Below are positions 25,958 through 33,905 of a stretch of 64,000 nt of DNA, piece after piece; within the stretch, counting starts at the first letter, position 1, and each line of letters starts with the position of its first letter. The notes beneath the pieces were generated by a model, which was not told where the DNA came from, did no database searches, and saw only the letters and a program-made list of their open reading frames with translations. The stretch is from SIG455 sp045646385 (GTDB lineage Bacteria; Bacillota; Clostridia; UMGS1810), in NCBI GenBank assembly GCA_045646385.1, contig JAZRKQ010000016.1:104471-168470 (forward strand), written 5' to 3'. Position numbers and translations under genes: made by a program.

Positions 25958-26497
25958 ATGATATATGTATTTTTAGCAAATGGATTTGAAGAAATAGAAG
26001 CATTAGGCTTCACTGATATTTTAAGACGTGCTGATATCGAGGTGTCTACAGTTTCGATCAATAATGATCCTATTGTAACGGGATCTCATGGAATATCTGT
26101 TGTATCGGATATTACTATCAATGATGTAAGTTTAGATTCTATTGATGCTGTTGTATTGCCTGGCGGTATGCCCGGAACTTTAAATCTTCAGGCATCAGAT
26201 AGAGTAAATGAGATTATTGATTACGCTGTTGAAAATAAAAAAATAGTTGGTGCTATATGTGCTGCTCCTATGGTTTTGGGCGAAAAAGGTCTTTTGATAA
26301 ACAAAAATGCCACATGCTATCCAGGATTTGAAGAAAAACTTATTGGTGCGTGTGCTACCGGAGAAAAAGTAGTTAAAGATGAGATTTTTGTTACATCTAA
26401 AGGTGCAGGAACTGTTCAGGATTTTGCACATTGCTTTATAAAAATATTTAAAGGGGAAGAAATTGCCGATAAAATCATTTCTTCGATGCAATATTGA
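25958..26497 (+). CDS. DJ-1/PfpI family protein
   Basis: A 179-residue protein of the DJ-1/ThiJ/PfpI superfamily. It has the nucleophile elbow GAICAAPMVLGE (Cys near residue 103) and the acidic residue in NGFEEIEA near the N-terminus. Members act as deglycase- or chaperone-like stress proteins. The pattern matches the DJ-1 subgroup (YajL/ThiJ) rather than the protease subgroup. AGGAGG precedes the ATG; the next gene follows within three bases. Confidence 0.9.
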   Translation: MIYVFLANGFEEIEALGFTDILRRADIEVSTVSINNDPIVTGSHGISVVSDITINDVSLDSIDAVVLPGGMPGTLNLQASDRVNEIIDYAVENKKIVGAICAAPMVLGEKGLLINKNATCYPGFEEKLIGACATGEKVVKDEIFVTSKGAGTVQDFAHCFIKIFKGEEIADKIISSMQY

Positions 26498-26499
26498 AT

Positions 26500-27051
26500 A
26501 TGAATTACGCAAAAGCCAAAATCAGAAAAGAAATCCTTGCAAAAAGAAATATATTTTCTGACAACAATATTGCAGATAAAATTATTTTTAATAAACTTAT
26601 TTCAGAATGTATGGAATTCCAAAAAATTTTTATATATATAAACTATGGTTCTGAAGTAAATACTATTGATTTTATAAATCAAATGCTATCAGAAGGAAAA
26701 GAGATTTTTGTTCCTGTCTGCAATATTGTTGATTGTACAATGAACATATCTCGTATATACTCAACAAATGAACTTGTTAAGAATAGTTATGGGATTTTAG
26801 AGCCTTTAAAACTCAATTCAGTTAATGAAAAAGTTGATGTTGTAATTTTTCCAGGTGCTGTATTTGATATAGATGGAAACAGAATTGGATATGGAAAAGG
26901 TTATTATGATAAATATATTTCCAAACTAACTTATCAACCTTATAAAATAGGTATATGTTACGATTTTCAACTCTTAGATAAAATACCAAGTGATACACAT
27001 GATATTAAACTTGATAAGATTATTACAGAACACAGGACGGTATTTGTATGA
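26500..27051 (+). CDS. 5-formyltetrahydrofolate cyclo-ligase
   Basis: A 183-residue enzyme that converts 5-formyl-THF to 5,10-methenyl-THF with ATP. Family motifs are KIRKEILAKR at the start, FPGAVFD in the middle and the nucleotide loop RIGYGKGYYDKYI at about 128-140. I take ATG 26500 rather than the TTG at 26494, which overlaps the DJ-1 stop. The 3' end overlaps the next gene in ATGA. Confidence 0.92.
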   Translation: MNYAKAKIRKEILAKRNIFSDNNIADKIIFNKLISECMEFQKIFIYINYGSEVNTIDFINQMLSEGKEIFVPVCNIVDCTMNISRIYSTNELVKNSYGILEPLKLNSVNEKVDVVIFPGAVFDIDGNRIGYGKGYYDKYISKLTYQPYKIGICYDFQLLDKIPSDTHDIKLDKIITEHRTVFV

Positions 27052-27764
27052 AAATAAGTTTTTTTATTATAATTATATTTTTTATGCAAATATTATTAAA
27101 GTCATTTTTAAATGAATTAGGATATATGAATATTTTTCTATCACAATTATTTTGCGTCATTATTCCAACGATTGTATATTTTATAATCTCAGATAAAAGA
27201 ATAGGGGATTTCTTCAAATTTGATAATAAAAGTTTAACAAAAGATATTATTGTTGCTTTAATTACTGTTATTTCAATCAATATATTATCTGTATATCTTA
27301 ATTATCCGCTAACAAAAACTGTACAGTTAGAAAATAATTTTATACAACATAATATTTCTGTTTTTGAATATATAATTTCCATTATTATTTTGTGTATAAC
27401 ACCTGCAATTTTTGAAGAACTTTTTTTCAGGGGAATACTGCTGAATGAATTAGCAAATAAATATTCTTATTATAAAGCAAGTGTTATAACCGCTTTAATA
27501 TTTTCATTAATTCATTTAGATATATTAAATGTTTTTCCACAATTTGTTTTGGGCTTGTTTTTATGTTATATAACATTATCTTCTAAAACAATATTATTAC
27601 CAATAATTACTCATTTGGGCAATAATTTGTTTTCATTTATTGTTGGTGAATACATAAATCAATATTTCTTTCAAAACAAATCATTTATTTTCATACTTTC
27701 GCTACTTATCGCCGTCATAGGGGTGGTATACTTTAAAAGAAATACTTTACGTCGTGAAATATAA
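27048..27764 (+). CDS. CPBP-family intramembrane metalloprotease
   Basis: A 238-residue membrane protein with seven or so hydrophobic segments. It carries the CPBP (Abi/CAAX-protease-like) motifs FEELFFRG, 'IHLDILNVFPQF' and 'HLGNNLF', which supply the glutamates and histidines of the active site. Members cleave membrane substrates or take part in immunity and bacteriocin protection; the substrate here is unknown. It overlaps the cyclo-ligase gene by 4 bases, so it is co-translated. Its stop lies in a 12-bp inverted repeat. Confidence 0.88.
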   Translation: MKISFFIIIIFFMQILLKSFLNELGYMNIFLSQLFCVIIPTIVYFIISDKRIGDFFKFDNKSLTKDIIVALITVISINILSVYLNYPLTKTVQLENNFIQHNISVFEYIISIIILCITPAIFEELFFRGILLNELANKYSYYKASVITALIFSLIHLDILNVFPQFVLGLFLCYITLSSKTILLPIITHLGNNLFSFIVGEYINQYFFQNKSFIFILSLLIAVIGVVYFKRNTLRREI

Positions 27765-27776
27765 ATTTCACGACGT
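27749..27776. repeat. Perfect 12-bp inverted repeat before the Xer gene
   Basis: ACGTCGTGAAAT, ATAA, ATTTCACGACGT. It has no T-run on the plus strand. It contains the stop codon of the CPBP gene and ends one base before the GGGAGAG ribosome binding site of the recombinase gene. Confidence 0.8.
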
Positions 27777-27791
27777 GGGAGAGTGCGTTTA

Positions 27792-28799
27792 ATGAGTAAA
27801 ACACAAAACATAAGAAACGTTGATATTCCTCAGGTTTTGGCTGATTATTTGAGTTATATGACAGTTGTTAAGGGAAAATCGATAAACACCGTTAATCAGT
27901 ACAGTTATGATTTAAAAAATTTTTTAAATTATATACACTGTAAATTTAATAACTTGGATATTAATACCAACAAATTAGATGTAAATTTTGAAACAAATTT
28001 ATTAAAAAAAATAACGCTAAGCGATTTATACGATTATACCGCGTATTTATATAATAATCATTCAAATAATGATAATTATATTGCGAGAAAAGTTTCTTGT
28101 ATAAAATCATTTTTTGGTTATTTATCGGTTAAAGCAAATATTATTGAAAATAATCCTGCAGAGCATTTAGAACGGCCAAAAATTAAACAAAGATTACCTA
28201 AATATCTCACGCTTGACGAAAGTGTTTCCTTTTTAAAAGCAATTGATGGACCGTATGAAAAACGTGACTTTGCAATGTTTGTTATTTTTTTAACATGCGG
28301 ACTTCGTGTCTCTGAATTAACCGGTATTAATATTAGAGATATAAATTATTCTAATCAATCATTAAGAGTGGTCGGTAAAGGAAATAAAGAACGCCATGTT
28401 TTTTTAAATAAAATGTGCATGAAAGCAATTGAAGAGTATATGGAAGTTCGTCCCAATGACAAACTTGTCGGCGACGCAAGGAATGCTTTATTTATAAGCA
28501 ATAAAATGACTCGTATTACCCCGCGTTCTGTAGAAAGAATATGCAAAAAATACTTTGAAGCGGCTGGTGTTGATTCAAATATGTACACACCGCATAAATT
28601 AAGACATACTGCTGCAACTATTATGTATCGTGATGGTAATGTTGATATAAGAACTTTACAGGAAATTTTGGGGCATTCTAATCTTTCGACAACTCAGCTG
28701 TATACTCATATAAAAAATGAAGATATGAAAAATGCGGCTGATAACAATCCGCTAAGTAAAACTGAATTTCTAAATAAAAAAAAGAGTAGTGAGGAGTAA
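27792..28799 (+). CDS. Tyrosine recombinase, XerC/XerD type
   Basis: A 335-residue site-specific recombinase. A SAM-like N-terminal core-binding domain covers about residues 10-135, with an extra loop around 50-75. The catalytic domain holds the full set: Arg in CGLRVSELTG, Lys in GKGNKERH, HKLRH, His in LGHSNLSTT, and Tyr in QLYTH. Length and motifs favour a housekeeping Xer protein for chromosome-dimer resolution over a phage integrase, and no element lies beside it. ATG 27792 fits GGGAGAG; an upstream GTG in frame overlaps that site. Confidence 0.85.
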   Translation: MSKTQNIRNVDIPQVLADYLSYMTVVKGKSINTVNQYSYDLKNFLNYIHCKFNNLDINTNKLDVNFETNLLKKITLSDLYDYTAYLYNNHSNNDNYIARKVSCIKSFFGYLSVKANIIENNPAEHLERPKIKQRLPKYLTLDESVSFLKAIDGPYEKRDFAMFVIFLTCGLRVSELTGINIRDINYSNQSLRVVGKGNKERHVFLNKMCMKAIEEYMEVRPNDKLVGDARNALFISNKMTRITPRSVERICKKYFEAAGVDSNMYTPHKLRHTAATIMYRDGNVDIRTLQEILGHSNLSTTQLYTHIKNEDMKNAADNNPLSKTEFLNKKKSSEE

Positions 28800-28817
28800 C
28801 CCCCCTACTCTTTTTTT
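28777..28817. terminator. Terminator between the Xer gene and spoVAE
   Basis: AAAAAAAGAGTAG pairs with CTACTCTTTTTTT. The loop contains the stop codon of the recombinase gene. A and T runs on both sides make it usable from both directions for the convergent genes. Confidence 0.85.
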
Positions 28818-29181
28818 ATTTTTTCCCTTTTGATTTAAATAACAACGCTGCCAAATATCCAAATAAAATTGCTGCGGTAATACCACCTGCAGTAGCAGTA
28901 ATACCGCCAGTCAGTATTCCGGCAATACCAATTTCATTAATTGATTTTATTACGCCTTTTGTTAATGAATAGCCAAAACCTACAATTGGCACCGTTGCTC
29001 CACTACCAGCAAATTTTACTATTGGTTCATATGCTCCTATAAGAGTCAAAAATGCTCCCGAAACCACATATAACACCATGATTTTTGCAGGAGTGATTTT
29101 GGTTTTATCAATTAAGATTTGTGCTATTACACATATTAATCCTCCAACCCAAAATGAATTTAAAGTTTGCATCCAGTTCAT
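28816..29181 (-). CDS. spoVAE: Stage V sporulation protein AE
   Basis: A 121-residue membrane protein with four hydrophobic segments and the family sequence 'FAGSGATVPIVGFGYSLTKG'. SpoVA proteins form the channel that loads dipicolinic acid into the forespore and releases it at germination. The ATG at 29181 overlaps the spoVAD stop in ATGA and has GGGAGAAG upstream. A longer frame to 29211 would intrude into spoVAD. Confidence 0.93.
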   Translation of the reverse strand: MNWMQTLNSFWVGGLICVIAQILIDKTKITPAKIMVLYVVSGAFLTLIGAYEPIVKFAGSGATVPIVGFGYSLTKGVIKSINEIGIAGILTGGITATAGGITAAILFGYLAALLFKSKGKK

Positions 29182-30203
29182 AGTTCTTCTCCCATTTCTA
29201 TAGCAACACAATGTGAAATTCCCATTATAGGATCTCCCTGTTGTGAAGTTGTAGTACTCATAAGTGCACCCGTCGGTATAAATAAAATTTTTTTAATTTC
29301 TTTTGATAAAAGTCTTTTATAATAATATCCGCAGAAAACACTCCCGCTGCATCCACAACCGCTTCCTCCTGCTTTGGTATCTTGTGTTACGTCGTCGAAT
29401 ATCATCATACCGCAATCGACATAATTTGGGGTTATATCAATCTGTTTATCTTTTAAAAAATCTATTAAAATGCTTGCACCAACTGCTCCCAAATCACCGG
29501 TTACAATATAGTCATAATAATCTGGTGTACGTCCTGTATCAATAAAATGCTGATATATTGTATCTGCTGCTGACGGCGCCATTGCAGCCCCCATATTATT
29601 GGCATCAACAATCCCCATATCAACTATTTTTCCTGTGGTTATATGAGTAACTCTCGGCACATCCTTTTTCTCTGATGAAATAATTACTGCACCTGAACCT
29701 GTAACTGTCCATTGAGAAGTTGGAGTACGTACACCACCATACTCTAATGGAAAACGAAATTGACGTTCTGCGGAACAAAAGTGACTTTCTGTTGCAGCAA
29801 TACAATAATCGGCAAAACCTCCGTCTATAACCATTGAAGCAAGAGAAATGCTTTCTCCCATAGTTGAACATGCACCAAATAGGCCGAAATATGGTATATT
29901 GAAATTTTTGATTCCAAATGCACTTCCAACGCATTGATTTAATAAATCTCCGGAAAAAATATATTGAATATCAGACGGCACTTTAGATGCATTTTGCAGT
30001 GCACCTTCTATAGTATCACACACTAATCGTGATTCTGCTTTTTCCCATGTTTTTTCTCCCAACATATCGTCATCGTATATTGTATCAAAATATTTTGCCA
30101 ATGGGCCTTGTCCTTCTTTGACTCCCACGGAAGAATATGCACCTATAATGTACGGTGGATTATTAAGTTTAACAGTTTGATTTCCTATTCTTTTTGAATT
30201 CAT
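29178..30203 (-). CDS. spoVAD: Stage V sporulation protein AD
   Basis: A 341-residue protein with a thiolase-like fold. The family segments 'YFGLFGACSTMGES' and 'SGAVIISSEKKDVPR' and the tail 'MGISHCVAIEMGEEL' are visible. SpoVAD binds dipicolinic acid directly in studied Bacillus. It lies between spoVAC and spoVAE as expected in Clostridia. AAGGAG precedes the ATG. Confidence 0.95.
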   Translation of the reverse strand: MNSKRIGNQTVKLNNPPYIIGAYSSVGVKEGQGPLAKYFDTIYDDDMLGEKTWEKAESRLVCDTIEGALQNASKVPSDIQYIFSGDLLNQCVGSAFGIKNFNIPYFGLFGACSTMGESISLASMVIDGGFADYCIAATESHFCSAERQFRFPLEYGGVRTPTSQWTVTGSGAVIISSEKKDVPRVTHITTGKIVDMGIVDANNMGAAMAPSAADTIYQHFIDTGRTPDYYDYIVTGDLGAVGASILIDFLKDKQIDITPNYVDCGMMIFDDVTQDTKAGGSGCGCSGSVFCGYYYKRLLSKEIKKILFIPTGALMSTTTSQQGDPIMGISHCVAIEMGEEL

Positions 30204-30215
30204 TAAAATAACTCC

Positions 30216-30656
30216 TTATATGATATAGTATATTATTCCGCAAATTACAGAAGCAATTACACCAAATACTATTACCGGTCCCGCTATGGTGAACATCTTT
30301 GCCCCCAATCCCATAACATACCCTTCGGATTTAAATTCCATTGCAGAAGAAACTATTGAGTTTGCAAATCCTGTTATGGGTACAATTGTTCCTGCACCAG
30401 CAATTTTGGCAATATCATCATACACATTTAATCCCGTTAATAAAGAACCTAAAAATATCATTACAACAGAAGTTAAAGTAGAGGAAAGTTCTTTTGAAAA
30501 TCCACGTGCTGAGAAAAACATATTTATAAACTGTCCAATTGTACATATAGTTCCGCCTATTAAAAATGCCCATATACAGTCTTTTAATGTGTTTGAGTTA
30601 GGACTTTTACCTTTAACATATTCGTTATATTCTTTATTGGTCATATTAAAATTCAT
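30216..30656 (-). CDS. spoVAC: Stage V sporulation protein AC
   Basis: A 146-residue membrane protein with four or five helices and the family sequence 'IAGAGTIVPITGFANSIVSSAMEF'. It is a mechanosensitive-channel-like component of the SpoVA machinery. I place the start at the ATG ending at 30656, which overlaps the stop of a 48-codon gene in ATGA. A GTG two codons upstream is an alternative. It belongs with spoVAD and spoVAE. Confidence 0.93.
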   Translation of the reverse strand: MNFNMTNKEYNEYVKGKSPNSNTLKDCIWAFLIGGTICTIGQFINMFFSARGFSKELSSTLTSVVMIFLGSLLTGLNVYDDIAKIAGAGTIVPITGFANSIVSSAMEFKSEGYVMGLGAKMFTIAGPVIVFGVIASVICGIIYYII

Positions 30657-30799
30657 ATACACATTACTCCTTTAATATATACAAATACACCTTTAAAATC
30701 AGGAACATCATTGAATTCTCTATATATAATTAAAAAGCCGATTACTGCAATTAATAGAATGATTATTGCTGTTATGATGTGGATTATTTTACTTTTCAT
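30653..30799 (-). CDS. 48-residue single-helix membrane protein heading the spoVA operon
   Basis: A 48-codon frame with its own AAGGAG site begins at 30799 and ends in ATGA shared with the spoVAC start, so the two are translationally coupled. The product has a basic N-terminus (MKSK), one strong membrane helix (residues about 5-26) and a short polar tail. I do not recognise it. It lies directly downstream of a SigG-like promoter and so would be made in the forespore with the DPA channel. It may be a small accessory subunit of SpoVA or only a coupling leader. Confidence 0.6.
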   Translation of the reverse strand: MKSKIIHIITAIIILLIAVIGFLIIYREFNDVPDFKGVFVYIKGVMCI

Positions 30800-30836
30800 T
30801 TGTAAAAACGCTCCTTAACATTAACTGTTTTAATAT

Positions 30837-30865
30837 TATTATGAAATATTGACAACAATCTATGT
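30837..30865 (-). promoter_or_regulatory. Putative SigG-type promoter of the spoVA operon
   Basis: On the minus strand ACATA, 17 bases, CATAATA. This fits the forespore SigG pattern (xCATA-like -35 and CATAxTA -10), and spoVA is SigG-dependent in studied species. It is 37 bases before the 48-codon gene. Confidence 0.55.
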
Positions 30866-30887
30866 AAGTAAATTTTGGTTATAAGTA

Positions 30888-30916
30888 TTGAATTTTTTAT
30901 ATGTATATAATATAAT
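30888..30916 (+). promoter_or_regulatory. SigA-type promoter of the BrkB-family gene
   Basis: TTGAAT, 17 bases, TATAAT; the GTG start is 29 bases downstream. Confidence 0.6.
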
Positions 30917-30944
30917 TAAATATATAGTGAAATGAGGTATTATA

Positions 30945-31778
30945 GTGATTAAAGATAAAATTATATCGTTTGTTGATAAACATCCTAGATTTCAAAAAAT
31001 TTCTTCAATAATAAGTAAATTTTTTGAAGATGATGTATTTGGTCTTTCTGCTGAATTAACATTTTATTTGACTGCCTCTTTCTTTCCGTTTATCATCCTT
31101 TTGTTGGCATTGATATCGATAACCCCTCTTTCTGCAGAAGATACGCTTTTTAGATTGTTATCAGCCCTTCCGCGTGAAGTATATGACGTTGTCATTTATG
31201 TTTTAACCGGTGTAAACAGAAGTACAGGGATTATCATTACCAGTTCAATCATCGCTTTATGGTCTATTTCCTGTGCTGCATCTACTATAAATAAAGCACT
31301 GAATAGAATGTATAAAACTGTGGAAAGCAGAAATTTTCTGATAATTCGTAGTATAGGATTTATCTTCGCTATTTTGCTTGCGATTACTATGTTACTGACA
31401 TTTGTTCTGATTGTTTTGGGGAATCTTATAGGTGTTGCAATAATGAATTTTATTCCATCTTTTTATATTATTTGGCACGCTTTGAGGCTGATAATTGTAT
31501 TTTTTGTGGTAATCGGGGCATTTGCGACCATTTTTAAAGTGCTGCCAAACAAACGCCTTGCATATAAAAATGTGATTTGGGGGGCGTTTTTTACTACTTT
31601 TTTATGGAGCGTATCTTCATTGATTTTTTCATTTTATGTTGATAATTTTTCAAATTATCATATTATTTACGGAGGATTGGCGGGTATTCTTGTATTAATG
31701 ACATGGCTATATATGAGCAGTTTTATTCTTATGGCCGGAGGTGAGATAAATTCAATAATTTATCTTCATAAAAAATAA
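30945..31778 (+). CDS. YihY/BrkB-family membrane protein
   Basis: A 277-residue protein with six membrane helices, typical of the YihY/BrkB (formerly 'RNase BN') family. Visible segments are 'GLSAELTFYLTASFFPF' and, near the end, 'GGLAGILVLMTWLYMSSFILMAGGEIN'. The family is widespread and probably transports or flips something; the ribonuclease name is considered wrong. It starts with GTG after a GAGG site. A terminator overlaps its stop codon. Confidence 0.9.
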   Translation: MIKDKIISFVDKHPRFQKISSIISKFFEDDVFGLSAELTFYLTASFFPFIILLLALISITPLSAEDTLFRLLSALPREVYDVVIYVLTGVNRSTGIIITSSIIALWSISCAASTINKALNRMYKTVESRNFLIIRSIGFIFAILLAITMLLTFVLIVLGNLIGVAIMNFIPSFYIIWHALRLIIVFFVVIGAFATIFKVLPNKRLAYKNVIWGAFFTTFLWSVSSLIFSFYVDNFSNYHIIYGGLAGILVLMTWLYMSSFILMAGGEINSIIYLHKK

Positions 31779-31810
31779 AATACTGCACGCAATATTGCGC
31801 ACAGTATTTT
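31777..31810 (+). terminator. Terminator after the BrkB-family gene
   Basis: AAAATACTG/CAGTATTTT (9 bp) encloses CGCAA/TTGCG (5 bp) with a small CA-CA internal mismatch. T-rich sequence follows. Confidence 0.7.
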
Positions 31811-31832
31811 TAAGTTGGAGGTGCAAAATAAT

Positions 31833-32321
31833 ATGTCTTGGTGTCCGAAATGCTTTACTGAATATAATGATGGTGTCTTAAAATGCTATGATTGTGATGA
31901 AACTCTTGTTTCAAAATTGGAAGTGATAGATAACAACAGTTCCTATGATACCCCTAAACTTCTTACTGTTGCTGACAACGACTTTGAAGCAGATATTATA
32001 GAATCTCTTCTTAAAGGACACAATATTCCTATACTCCGAAAATATAAAAACATTGATGGGTATATTAAAATTGTTGCCGGTATCTCATACAACGAAGTAT
32101 TTATATATGTACCATCCAAATTGTATTCTATAGCAAAAGACATACTCGATGCACCAAATGAATCATTAACCGATGAAGTTATACAATATAATCACACTGG
32201 AAATTCGGAGAATGATTTTAAATGGAATAAATTACGTACAGTTACGAGTAGAATTTATACTTATATTCTTGCCGGTGTTTTGATTATAATGTTGCTTATT
32301 AAATATTTTTTTGCTGGTTAA
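31833..32321 (+). CDS. Zinc-ribbon, DUF2007-like, tail-anchored protein
   Basis: A 162-residue protein in three parts. An N-terminal zinc ribbon has CPKC and CYDC (residues about 4-21). A DUF2007-like signal-transducing fold follows at about 45-105 (KLLTVADNDFEADIIESLLKGHNIP). A C-terminal membrane helix lies at about 139-160. This architecture recurs in Clostridia but has no known role. The ATG at 31833 is used; GGAGGTG lies 9 bases upstream. It is convergent with the next gene, only four bases apart. Confidence 0.65.
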   Translation: MSWCPKCFTEYNDGVLKCYDCDETLVSKLEVIDNNSSYDTPKLLTVADNDFEADIIESLLKGHNIPILRKYKNIDGYIKIVAGISYNEVFIYVPSKLYSIAKDILDAPNESLTDEVIQYNHTGNSENDFKWNKLRTVTSRIYTYILAGVLIIMLLIKYFFAG

Positions 32322-32325
32322 TTCC

Positions 32326-32640
32326 TTATGCCAATGCTTCAAGCAACATATCAGATACTACATTTTCTAATGTGCATGGTGTTACCAAATTATCTGCTAT
32401 TTTGTTAATAAAATTGATAGCCATTTCTTTTGAAGAAAATATCCCGTCTGATAATTGTATTTCGCAATATTCGTTCTCGTTTTCTTTACGCATTCTCACT
32501 TCGACACCATAACAAATATAATTTATGTTCCCTGTTTTAAATGGATGTTCTGATTTTGTGAGATAATATTCCAATACAACTCTCTCGTTATTCACCTCCT
32601 CTGATATAAAATTTTCGCTCCTATAAAGATTTTTATTCAT
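32326..32640 (-). CDS. Small conserved soluble protein (DUF6514-like)
   Basis: A 104-residue soluble protein with 'ERVVLEYYLTKSE' and 'YGVEVRMRKEN', reminiscent of the DUF6514 family of uncharacterised clostridial proteins. It is charged, with no membrane segment. The ATG at 32640 has a TAGGAGG site; a longer frame to 32661 has none. Function is unknown. It lies convergent with the zinc-ribbon gene and divergent from gpr. Confidence 0.6.
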   Translation of the reverse strand: MNKNLYRSENFISEEVNNERVVLEYYLTKSEHPFKTGNINYICYGVEVRMRKENENEYCEIQLSDGIFSSKEMAINFINKIADNLVTPCTLENVVSDMLLEALA

Positions 32641-32743
32641 TTCAAATTTCCTCCTAATCAATTTTAGTAATTTGAAATTTTTTCCAATTCATATTATACA
32701 TCGAAGTCAAGAAAAAATCTACAAAAACATTTCGACACTTTTC

Positions 32744-32778
32744 GACCATCGCTCTAAAGCATGGTCTTTTCTTGTTTT
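32744..32778 (+). terminator. Terminator-like hairpin without an obvious gene
   Basis: GACCAT-c-GCT, loop CTAA, AGC-ATGGTC, followed by TTTTCTTGTTTT. It stands in the gap between the divergent DUF6514-like and gpr genes. No plus-strand gene leads into it except through the convergent pair at 32.3 kb. Confidence 0.55.
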
Positions 32779-32867
32779 ACAGCAATTTTTAAATATAAAA
32801 ACTTTTGATTTGTATAATAATTTTTTAATTGGTTATTATATTTTTAATTAAATCAGGAGGAATAAAG

Positions 32868-33845
32868 ATGGAAAATATCAGAACTGATTTGGCAATAGAG
32901 GCAGCAGCACTTTACAATAAATCTACAGACGATATTAAAAAGATAGATGGGGTAAAAGTAGATACTGAGGAGTTTGATGGGATAAAGGTAACACATGTTA
33001 AAATACTTAATGATAATGGAGAAAAAATAATAGGTAAAAAAATTGGCAATTATATAACTATTGATTCTCCAAAAATCAGAGATAATGATGAAGATGCTTT
33101 TCAAAGCACATCAGATATTCTTTCTGATAAATTAAAAGAAATTTTAAATTTAAAAAAAGATACTACTGTTTTAGCAGTAGGGCTCGGAAATTGGAATGTT
33201 ACGCCTGATGCTTTAGGACCAAAGGTGATATCGAACTTGATGGTAACACGACATCTTTTTGAGTATGTACCAACACATCTTGACGAAAACACACGGCCGG
33301 TTTGTGCTGTTTCGCCGGGGGTATTGGGCTTAACCGGCATAGAAACAAGCGAGATTATCAAAGGAATAACTGATATGGTGAAACCGGACGTAATTATAGC
33401 AATCGATGCATTAGCCTCAAGAAAAACTGACAGAATCAGTACTACCATTCAAATTGCAGATACAGGAATTACACCAGGCTCTGGTATTGGAAACAAACGA
33501 AAAGGTCTGGATAAAGAATATCTTGGTGTTCCTGTTATTGCTATTGGTGTTCCTACGGTTGTAGATGCAGCTACTGTTGCAAATGACGCAATTGAATTGC
33601 TGATAGAAAACATAAGCAGTTCAGCAGAAAAAGATTCGTATATGCAAAAGATTGCAGACAGTTTTGATATCGAACACAGATATCCACTTATAAAAGAAGT
33701 TCTTACACCGTATGTCGGAAATCTTATAGTTACCCCTAAAGAAGTTGACGGAATAATAGAAGAAGTTTCAAAAATCATTGCTAATGGAATAAACAATGCA
33801 GTTTTAGAGCATTCTGAATTAACTACTAACCAAAAGCCATTGTAA
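32868..33845 (+). CDS. gpr: Spore germination protease GPR
   Basis: A 325-residue aspartic-like endopeptidase that degrades small acid-soluble proteins during germination. It begins MENIRTDLAIEA, the region of the propeptide cleaved in other GPRs. It contains 'VGLGNWNVTPDALGPKV' and 'IDALASRKTDRISTTIQIADTGI', both hallmarks of the family. AGGAGG fits ATG 32868; the longer frame to 32829 is unsupported. It precedes spoIIP, the same order as in Bacillus. Only a weak SigG-like sequence (TATAATA at 32813) is seen upstream. A 9-bp inverted repeat (33833-33859) spans the stop. Confidence 0.95.
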   Translation: MENIRTDLAIEAAALYNKSTDDIKKIDGVKVDTEEFDGIKVTHVKILNDNGEKIIGKKIGNYITIDSPKIRDNDEDAFQSTSDILSDKLKEILNLKKDTTVLAVGLGNWNVTPDALGPKVISNLMVTRHLFEYVPTHLDENTRPVCAVSPGVLGLTGIETSEIIKGITDMVKPDVIIAIDALASRKTDRISTTIQIADTGITPGSGIGNKRKGLDKEYLGVPVIAIGVPTVVDAATVANDAIELLIENISSSAEKDSYMQKIADSFDIEHRYPLIKEVLTPYVGNLIVTPKEVDGIIEEVSKIIANGINNAVLEHSELTTNQKPL

Positions 33846-33905
33846 TAAATAATGGCTTTATGCATATATTTTAGTGTGCTGTCATAGTCATAAGAGGTAT
33901 TATAT

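Noticed and set aside
33846..33905. SigE promoter before spoIIP
   Set aside because: GCATATAT and CATAGTCA are present but the spacing of 12-13 bases is off for SigE, so I do not list it.
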